Source: JAOAFZ01 sp964407325
Lineage (GTDB): Bacteria > Patescibacteriota > Microgenomatia > UBA1406 > GWC2-37-13
Length of the DNA stretch: 21,542 nt
Direction of reading: 5' to 3'
Assembly: GCA_964407325.1 (NCBI GenBank)
Contig: CAYOVA010000025.1
Span: 1 to 21,542, forward strand
Positions within the stretch are counted from its first letter, which is position 1. Each line of letters starts with the position of its first letter. The translations under genes were made by a program, and so were the position numbers. The notes beneath the pieces were generated by a model. It ran no database searches and was not told the DNA's origin. It saw only the letters and a list, made by a program, of their open reading frames with translations. Below are positions 1-5,659 of the stretch, piece after piece.

Positions 1-54
1 CAGAGCATCAGTTTGTGGTACTGACGGTTGCGGGTTCAAGTCCCGTCGGGCACC
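1..54 (+). tRNA. tRNA-His (GTG anticodon), 5' end cut by window edge
   Basis: This is the 3' two-thirds of a tRNA. The anticodon stem pairs 8-12 with 20-24. The seven-base loop at 13-19 carries anticodon GTG at 15-17, which reads the His codons. The T-arm pairs 30-34 with 42-46 (outermost pair G-T) around the standard TTCAAGT loop at 35-41. The acceptor 3' strand is 47-53 and base 54 is C, the discriminator expected for bacterial tRNA-His. The next bases are CAC rather than CCA, so the CCA tail appears not to be encoded. The D-arm 5' strand and acceptor 5' strand lie outside the window. Confidence 0.92.
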
Positions 55-80
55 CACTATTTCAATTCAAAGAACGTTAC

Positions 81-644
81 CTACACCCTTACCATCCCGC
101 GAAACCCCCGGCTTGCGTAATACGATTCTGCGCCATTGTGATAGGTAAATACTGTCCCGTAGCGGCGATCGCAAAAGATTGCTCCGCCCCGGTTTCGTAT
201 ACTGGAAGGTGTTTGCACCCAGCTGGAAGTCCTGGTATCAAATTCCCCCAGTTTCTGCAATTCACGGTACTCTTCTTCAGTCAATAATTCTATTCCCATA
301 GCTTCTGCCATACCAACCGCACTATCTTTCGGCTTGTGCTCCTTTCTTGATTCCCACGCTTCACGATCATAACAAAGACTTCTGCGTCCTGAAGGGCTTT
401 CTGCAGAACAGTCGCAGAAAATATACTTACCGGTTTTTGTATCCCGCCCTACTACATCGGGCTCTCCTCCTGTACGTTCCATTTCATTCAACGACCACAG
501 TTTAGTTGAATCGACCTCCAGCTTTTCCTGAACCTTTTCCCATTCAATTCCTCTATGGCGATCCCTGTTTTTTTCAAAACGGGATCTTAATGCTGTTAAT
601 AATCCGGTTGTATCTTCTTGTGTTAACTCTTTTTTTACATCCAT
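81..644 (-). CDS. DUF4256 family protein
   Basis: This 187-residue soluble protein is recognisable as DUF4256 (PF14066) and has about the usual length for that family. Characteristic stretches are an N-terminal LLTALRSRF-like helix, WSLNEMERTGGEPDVV, YIFCDCSAESPSGRRSLCYD, a segment around MGIELLTEEEYRELQ, and the C-terminal AIFCDRRYGTVFTYHNGAESYY. No signal peptide or membrane segment is seen, so it should be cytoplasmic. The biochemical function of the family is not established. The ATG at 644 lies 6 nt downstream of a TATACT hexamer (651-656), so the mRNA may be leaderless. It follows the glycosyltransferase gene on the same strand with a 74-nt gap and converges on tRNA-His. The family call is firm; the role is unknown. 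Confidence 0.85.
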   Translation of the reverse strand: MDVKKELTQEDTTGLLTALRSRFEKNRDRHRGIEWEKVQEKLEVDSTKLWSLNEMERTGGEPDVVGRDTKTGKYIFCDCSAESPSGRRSLCYDREAWESRKEHKPKDSAVGMAEAMGIELLTEEEYRELQKLGEFDTRTSSWVQTPSSIRNRGGAIFCDRRYGTVFTYHNGAESYYASRGFRGMVRV

Positions 645-650
645 GATAGA

Positions 651-656
651 AGTATA
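651..656 (-). promoter_or_regulatory. -10 box for the DUF4256 gene (leaderless spacing)
   Basis: TATACT on the minus strand ends 6 nt before the ATG at 644. With a normal 6-7 nt distance from -10 to transcription start, the mRNA would begin at or next to the A of the start codon. No Shine-Dalgarno sequence is present. Confidence 0.5.
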
Positions 657-718
657 CTTATCGCATGGTAAATTTCAAACTCATCACATTCGATGTGGAG
701 GGGTAAGCGATCATAAAG

Positions 719-1789
719 CTATTGTGACTGAGTTTGATCTACCGCATTTTGTACAATTTTCTCAAACAAGCCGCCATAATCGTCTATCATTCTTTCGACA
801 GTAAATTTTGCAATTACTGTTGCACGGCATTCACTTCTGTCAAGATAAGGAACCCACGCCAGTTTTTCCACAGCTTCATCTTCCGTTTCCACTATGTATC
901 CATTTTTTCCTGATGTTATTATTTCAGGCAAAGCACCTTTATTAAAGGCTATCACCGGCGTACCGCTGGCCAGAGATTCAATTACCGAAAACCCGAACGG
1001 CTCCGGAAAATGAATAAGATGGAGCAACGCATATGCTTGCGCCAGCAATGTCTTTTTTTGAGAACCCGCTACAGCACCTATATACTCCACATTCACTCCA
1101 TCCACATGTGCCTTAACATTTTTTTCAAAATAGTCTTTGTCCGGTACAATACCTGCAAGTATAAGCTTCATTCCGAATCGTTTTGCAACACGAATAGCAT
1201 CAGTTGCACCTTTATCCCGGCTTATACGACCAAAAAAAAGTAGGTATTTACCAGGTAATGCCTCAAAGATGTACTCCTGCGGGTTAACACCATGGTAGAT
1301 TGTTGCCGCGTAGTCTAGCTCAGAATGGCGTGCAGCATTGCTTATGGAAACATACGTGTTCGATACATTATATTTCTTGTAAATATCAAGTACAAGTGGA
1401 TTAGTATCAAACTCCACCAGACCACTATGGACAGTTGTTACAATTGGCGTTTTTGTATGTAAAGCAAAATGAAAGGGGAGAAAATTCATATTGTTCTGGA
1501 TTAAGTCAAAGGTGTCTGCATTATCAAAACATTCAGCAATATGAAGATACTCCCAATAGCGTGAATTACGCGAAATTGCACCAGCTCCATACAACGAATC
1601 CTCTTCAGTGCCAACTGGAACTATCCCGCGTAATCTTGCCGTGGTTTGTGAGTCCTTTGTCGCAAACAAAGTAACATCATGACCACGTTTACACAACCCT
1701 TCAGCAAGAAGGGAAGCGAATAGTTCCCACGGACCGTAATGGCGGGGAGGAGTCCGCCAGGAGCATGTTGATAAAATAGCAACTTTTAT
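719..1789 (-). CDS. GT4-family glycosyltransferase, probable AUA start
   Basis: This is a GT-B fold retaining glycosyltransferase of family GT4, probably cytoplasmic and using a nucleotide-sugar donor. With the start chosen here it has 356 residues. The N-terminus begins KVAILSTCSW and continues into the motif PPRHYGPWE, typical of GT4 proteins. GRISRDKG, the start of the donor-binding domain, lies near residues 187-194. The catalytic EX7E motif is E263-P-F-G-F-S-V-I-E271, followed by SLASGTPVIAF. The only standard start codon in frame is TTG at 1696, which would delete 31 residues including the first beta strand and the PPRHYGPWE motif. The open frame extends back to a TAA at 1793-1795, and the only near-cognate start at the right place is ATA at 1789. 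Acceptor and product are unknown. The neighbouring fusion and GH130-like genes suggest a surface or storage saccharide. Confidence 0.85.
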   Translation of the reverse strand: MKVAILSTCSWRTPPRHYGPWELFASLLAEGLCKRGHDVTLFATKDSQTTARLRGIVPVGTEEDSLYGAGAISRNSRYWEYLHIAECFDNADTFDLIQNNMNFLPFHFALHTKTPIVTTVHSGLVEFDTNPLVLDIYKKYNVSNTYVSISNAARHSELDYAATIYHGVNPQEYIFEALPGKYLLFFGRISRDKGATDAIRVAKRFGMKLILAGIVPDKDYFEKNVKAHVDGVNVEYIGAVAGSQKKTLLAQAYALLHLIHFPEPFGFSVIESLASGTPVIAFNKGALPEIITSGKNGYIVETEDEAVEKLAWVPYLDRSECRATVIAKFTVERMIDDYGGLFEKIVQNAVDQTQSQ

Positions 1790-1794
1790 AGCTT

Positions 1795-1811
1795 ATATTA
1801 TAGTATAATAT
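1795..1811. promoter_or_regulatory. Palindromic back-to-back divergent promoter
   Basis: The sequence ATATTATAGTATAATAT is a perfect 17-bp palindrome around G1803. It contains a perfect TATAAT on each strand: 1804-1809 for the plus strand and 1802-1797 for the minus strand. Each box lies 6-7 nt from the inferred first codon of its gene, ATT at 1816 on the plus strand and ATA at 1789 on the minus strand. Neither gene has a leader or a Shine-Dalgarno sequence. No convincing -35 was identified on either side. Confidence 0.65.
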
Positions 1812-1815
1812 TAAT

Positions 1816-4017
1816 ATTATCTCAACTACTAAACCTACAATTCTATTCTTAAGCACTTATCCTCCACGTGAATGTGGAATTGCAACATTTAGCCAGAATT
1901 TATTGCATTCAATTCAGGATTTTTTGGGTGAGAATATTGATTGCAAGGTCGCAGCATTAAACCTCTCGGTATTGGATACTCATAAATATCCTCGTGAAGT
2001 TGAATGGGAACTGGTGCAGAATATTAGAAAAGATTATATTCAACTGGCGGAATTAGTAAATGAAAATCCCGATATTACGGGTGTAATTTTACAACATGAA
2101 TATGGTATTTTTGGAGATTGTTACGGAAAAAAGCTCCTTTCCTTTATGAAAGCATGCAAAAAACCAGTAGTCGTAACCTTGCATACCGTTTTACCTAATC
2201 CGCTACCACAAATGAAACTGGTAACCGGAGAAATCATTAGATACGCTGCAACTGTCGTGGTGCTCACGCACAATTCAAAAAAAATTATCGAAAACTTGTA
2301 TCCTAAAAGTAAAGGTAAAGTCCATGTTGTTCCCCATGGAATACCGCAGACTTCCTTTTCTACCCAACAAGAGTACAAAGAAAAAATAGAGCTACCGGAT
2401 CGTACCATTTTAAGCACTTTTGGATTGTTAAGCGTTGGCAAAGGTATTGAATATGTCATCCACTCGTTGCCTGAAGTTATACAACAGCACCCTACACTAG
2501 TCTATCTGATACTTGGTGAAACCCACCCGGTGGTACGGCGGAGAGAGGGTGAAAAATACCGGCGTAAACTATTGCAACTTGTAACACAACTTAAATTAGA
2601 AAAGCATATTAAGTTTTACGACCAATACTTGAGTCTCGATGACTTGTTTGAATTCCTCAAGGCGACAGATATCTATATTTCCACTTCAACCAATCCGCAC
2701 CAGGCGGTAAGTGGTACATTATCTTATGCACTTGGTACCGGAAGACCAGTTGTAAGTACAGAATTTGCCCAGGCAAAAGAAATTATAACGCTTGACGTAG
2801 GCCGCCTTGTTGCAATTAAAGACTCGAAGGCTTTAACAGAAGCACTGCTCGATTTATTAAGTGATACAGAACGGTTACAAAGAATGTCCCAGGCTGCATA
2901 CTCTGCTACACGTCCAATGGTATGGAGCAAGGTAGCAGAAAGTTACATTACATTGCTTAATCGCACAGTTATTCCTGAATTGAAACTTGACCACCTTAAA
3001 GCAATGACTGATGATTTTGGTTTTTTTCAATTTAGCTTATACACAAAGCCCGATAGAAAATCAGGATACACTCTTGACGATAATGCACGGGCTCTGATAC
3101 TTTGCAGCTGGCTTATCAGAAAAAACTATAGCAAAGAACTTGAAGATCTTATAGCAATTTACCTTGCCTTTATCAAAAAATGCCAGCTTGCAAATGGTGC
3201 GTTTATTAACTATATTGGACCCGACAAAATTGCCACTGCGCAAAATAAAATCGAGAATCTGGAAGACGCTCAATCGCGCGCACTGTGGGCACTCAGTGAA
3301 GTAATAAAAAATAAAACCCTTCCTTTGCAGATGCGAAATGAAGCTAAAAAAATGTTCCTTCTCACTCTGGAAAAAGGGCCGGAACCTACCTTTTTGAGAT
3401 CACAGGCATTTACTTTAAAAGCATACTCTCTTGTCATAAAAGATTTTAAAGAACATAGATCGCGGCTCGTAAAGAAAATTGATGGGCTTGCGACAAGCCT
3501 TGAGAAGGCTCTGCTGGAAAATAGCGATAGTCTGTGGAACTGGTTTGAAAACACACTTTCCTATAATAATGCGCTGTTACCGGAAAGTTTATTTATCGCC
3601 GGAGATGTTACTGGAAACACAGCCTTCACAAAGGCAGCAGTTCGTTCTATAACATTCTTAATACAACAAACATTCACCGGGAACATGTATCATCCGATTG
3701 GACATTCCGCCTGGTATGAAAAAAATGGTACACGCAGTACTCACGACCAGCAACCCGAAGACCCCGCCTCAATGATAATTGCACTTGCACAAGCATGTAA
3801 AAGCACTCATAATGAAACCTACAAAATACTGGCTCTTCAGTGCTTTAGTTGGTTTCTGGGAAACAATACGCTGGGCGTTATCATGCATGACCCTGTAACT
3901 GGAGGTTGTTACGATGGTCTGGAGGTTGATAAAGTAAATGAAAATCAAGGCGCTGAGTCACTTATTTCCTATCTTATGGCAAACTATTTAACAACAAGGT
4001 TATTCAATGAAAACTAA
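1816..4017 (+). CDS. GT4 glycosyltransferase fused to an alpha-helical glycosidase-like domain
   Basis: This is a two-domain enzyme of 733 residues with the start chosen here. Residues 1 to about 390 are a GT-B glycosyltransferase beginning TILFLSTYPPRECGIATF (residues 8-25), with HVVPHGIP and LLSVGKGIEYVI further on. The usual GT4 EX7E is replaced by NPHQAVSGTLSYALGTGRPVVST, so both glutamate positions are His and Ser. This pattern marks a recognisable subfamily. Residues of about 390-733 contain HLKAMTDDFGFFQF and SGYTLDDNARALIL and resemble an (alpha/alpha) six-hairpin glycosidase-type fold. No signal peptide is present. The only canonical in-frame start, TTG 1903, would delete the STYPPRECGIATF motif. 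The frame is open back to TAG 1801, so the start must be near-cognate: ATT 1816 or ATC 1819, or less likely ATT 1840. It overlaps the GH130-like gene by 11 nt. Donor, acceptor and product are unknown. Confidence 0.82.
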   Translation: MISTTKPTILFLSTYPPRECGIATFSQNLLHSIQDFLGENIDCKVAALNLSVLDTHKYPREVEWELVQNIRKDYIQLAELVNENPDITGVILQHEYGIFGDCYGKKLLSFMKACKKPVVVTLHTVLPNPLPQMKLVTGEIIRYAATVVVLTHNSKKIIENLYPKSKGKVHVVPHGIPQTSFSTQQEYKEKIELPDRTILSTFGLLSVGKGIEYVIHSLPEVIQQHPTLVYLILGETHPVVRRREGEKYRRKLLQLVTQLKLEKHIKFYDQYLSLDDLFEFLKATDIYISTSTNPHQAVSGTLSYALGTGRPVVSTEFAQAKEIITLDVGRLVAIKDSKALTEALLDLLSDTERLQRMSQAAYSATRPMVWSKVAESYITLLNRTVIPELKLDHLKAMTDDFGFFQFSLYTKPDRKSGYTLDDNARALILCSWLIRKNYSKELEDLIAIYLAFIKKCQLANGAFINYIGPDKIATAQNKIENLEDAQSRALWALSEVIKNKTLPLQMRNEAKKMFLLTLEKGPEPTFLRSQAFTLKAYSLVIKDFKEHRSRLVKKIDGLATSLEKALLENSDSLWNWFENTLSYNNALLPESLFIAGDVTGNTAFTKAAVRSITFLIQQTFTGNMYHPIGHSAWYEKNGTRSTHDQQPEDPASMIIALAQACKSTHNETYKILALQCFSWFLGNNTLGVIMHDPVTGGCYDGLEVDKVNENQGAESLISYLMANYLTTRLFNEN

Positions 4018-4954
4018 AAGTATCCAAAACATATTTCCTACTATTCAGGTTGCCCGCTTTAACCTTGCGGTCTGGCATAATAATCAAAACAACTCCTTGT
4101 GTTTTATAGGACGGGAAGTTGCCGTTGCGGGGAACGCAGGTGAGCCCGACAACGGTATCCTTAAATTAATTGAAGTTGATCAGAAAGGAGCAGTTACTCA
4201 GGAAAAGGTCATCTGGCAACCACTTTATGATGGTATTAATTTAGAAGATCCGAGAGCTCTGCAACTTAGCAATGAACATTTAGTAATTGGACTTACTGCG
4301 GTATTACGTGACAAAAAAGGATATCCTATTCCCTTTCCCGCTCTGGTAAAAATTGATTCTTTTAGTTCCTGGAGTAAATATTTACCGCCCTTTCTTATCA
4401 TCGATTCTTTTGGACCAGGAAAAAATCTCACTCCTATAGATCCCAACACCTTTCTTTTTCGTCCCGATGCAAAAGATTATTTTCATAAACTGATTGCTTT
4501 TTCGCTCCATTCTCAGGTTCCCGAAAAACTGGGCGATATTAGCTTTCCTACCGATTTACCATGGGCAACATGGCGAATTGGAACTACGATGCCACCCTTA
4601 TGGCTGACACCAAATGACGCACTTTTTATTATTCATGGAATTACAAAGCAGATAATTGACGGTATTGAGAAGTATGTATACAGCATTGGGAGAGCTAAAC
4701 TAATACGAAATGGGAATAGTTTTCAAGTGATAGTAGCAGAACAGCCTATTTTAACACCGGATGATTTCCTTGACGCAAGTGGAAAACCGCTTGTGGAAGA
4801 ACTTCATCCTGAATTACGTCGCGTACTCTATTGCTGTGGTGGAGTTATCAAGAAAAAAAATCCTGACAAGCTATCTTTGTTCGTGAATGTCGGAGATAGA
4901 AAAACATACGAAGTGGAGTTTTCTTTGCAAGAGCTGAAGGAGGGATTATTTTAG
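4007..4954 (+). CDS. GH130-like five-bladed beta-propeller glycosidase/phosphorylase
   Basis: This 315-residue protein resembles glycoside hydrolase family 130, whose characterised members phosphorolyse or hydrolyse beta-mannosides. Supporting motifs in family order are INLEDPRAL (residues 77-85), LTPIDPNTFLF (141-151), the GTTMPPLWL and IIHGI segment (192-212), YSIGRAKL (225-232), EQPILTPDDF (245-254) and VLYCCGGVI (273-281). It is shorter and more divergent than characterised enzymes, so activity and substrate are uncertain. There is no signal peptide. Its ATG lies inside the end of the preceding glycosyltransferase fusion, with an 11-nt overlap, which implies translational coupling. The partnership suggests that one gene builds a saccharide and this one trims or recycles it; that is inference. 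Confidence 0.78.
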   Translation: MKTKSIQNIFPTIQVARFNLAVWHNNQNNSLCFIGREVAVAGNAGEPDNGILKLIEVDQKGAVTQEKVIWQPLYDGINLEDPRALQLSNEHLVIGLTAVLRDKKGYPIPFPALVKIDSFSSWSKYLPPFLIIDSFGPGKNLTPIDPNTFLFRPDAKDYFHKLIAFSLHSQVPEKLGDISFPTDLPWATWRIGTTMPPLWLTPNDALFIIHGITKQIIDGIEKYVYSIGRAKLIRNGNSFQVIVAEQPILTPDDFLDASGKPLVEELHPELRRVLYCCGGVIKKKNPDKLSLFVNVGDRKTYEVEFSLQELKEGLF

Positions 4955-4972
4955 ATTTTACACCAGAAGCAA

Positions 4973-4993
4973 GGGCATTGTTCCCAGTTTTTT
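4973..4993 (+). terminator. Weak possible terminator in the convergent gap
   Basis: Between the convergent GH130-like and aquaporin-like genes there is a short imperfect hairpin (GGG at 4973-4975 with CCC at 4983-4985) followed by six T at 4988-4993. The stem is too short to be convincing. Confidence 0.25.
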
Positions 4994-4998
4994 AATCC

Positions 4999-5613
4999 TT
5001 AATCCCGCGTTACGTAATTATACGCACTGGCGGCAATAGAAGCTCCCAACAGAGAGCCTACAATGTAAAAAATCATGTTCGGAAAGTTAGAAACAATACT
5101 TCCCAGGTCTACAAGTGTTGTTCCAATTGCAACAGCGGGATTTAGTACACCTCCCGAAAGGGGACCGGTAGCAAATGCGGCGGCGGCAACAATTAAACCA
5201 ATTGCTAATCCAAAATACTGATTATGTGCCGTTTTTTGCGATGTAGTAACATGGAGAACTACTGACGCCAGTGCAAAAGTAAATATGGCTTCAACAAGTA
5301 TGATAGAAACAAAGGTAATATCGGCAGTGGGTTTGGGCACAATAGGCGTGCCGGTGATAAGAAACGCCACGAAGGATGCAGCCAACGCACCCAGGGTTTG
5401 AAACACAATATACCGCAAAGCATGATCCCGATCAATTTTCCCGCGTAGATATACTGCCAAGGTTACAGCAGGATTGTAATGCGCTCCGGAAATATATCCT
5501 CCCATATAAATCATGGCCGTTAGTACTGCTCCAATTGCTAATGGATTTCCTGAAAGAGTTATAACGAGAACAAGAAAAAAAGTACCTATAAATTCGACAA
5601 TAAAAGATTTCAT
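4999..5613 (-). CDS. Aquaporin-like MIP family channel
   Basis: This 204-residue major intrinsic protein is an inner-membrane channel with six transmembrane helices and two half-helices. Both NPA motifs are present: HYNPAVT with N47-P48-A49 and VLNPAVA with N158-P159-A160. The Arg that normally follows the second NPA and forms the ar/R selectivity filter is Val161. The other filter positions, counted by offset from the NPA motifs in AqpZ, fall on Ile27, Ala146 and Gly155, so the pore looks wide and hydrophobic. Water, glycerol or a small gas cannot be chosen from sequence. The start is ATG 5613 (MKSFIVEFIGTFF), which begins helix 1. An in-frame ATG at 5697 would only add a charged non-homologous tail encoded inside the end of the cyclase gene. 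A TATACT box lies 9 nt upstream of the start. Confidence 0.9.
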   Translation of the reverse strand: MKSFIVEFIGTFFLVLVITLSGNPLAIGAVLTAMIYMGGYISGAHYNPAVTLAVYLRGKIDRDHALRYIVFQTLGALAASFVAFLITGTPIVPKPTADITFVSIILVEAIFTFALASVVLHVTTSQKTAHNQYFGLAIGLIVAAAAFATGPLSGGVLNPAVAIGTTLVDLGSIVSNFPNMIFYIVGSLLGASIAASAYNYVTRD

Positions 5614-5622
5614 ATTTTTGTT

Positions 5623-5628
5623 AGTATA
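5623..5628 (-). promoter_or_regulatory. -10 box for the aquaporin-like gene
   Basis: TATACT on the minus strand lies 9 nt upstream of ATG 5613, which predicts a leader of only a few nucleotides. No Shine-Dalgarno sequence is present. The position supports ATG 5613 over ATG 5697 as the start. Confidence 0.45.
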
Positions 5629-5659
5629 CCGCTTTTTACTTACAATTTCAATCCGGAGC

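Noticed and set aside
15..287. Plus-strand frame beginning inside tRNA-His
   Set aside because: It overlaps the tRNA and runs antisense through the DUF4256 gene, with no protein features.
1690..1910. Both glycosyltransferase genes being 5'-truncated pseudogenes starting at TTG 1696 and TTG 1903
   Set aside because: Homologous, uninterrupted coding sequence continues upstream of both TTG codons right up to the promoter boxes, so the N-termini are present and only the start codons are unusual.
719..4017. Frameshifts hiding the glycosyltransferase start codons
   Set aside because: The upstream conserved residues are in the same frame as the rest of each gene. Nearby ATG or GTG triplets in other frames do not restore the motif.
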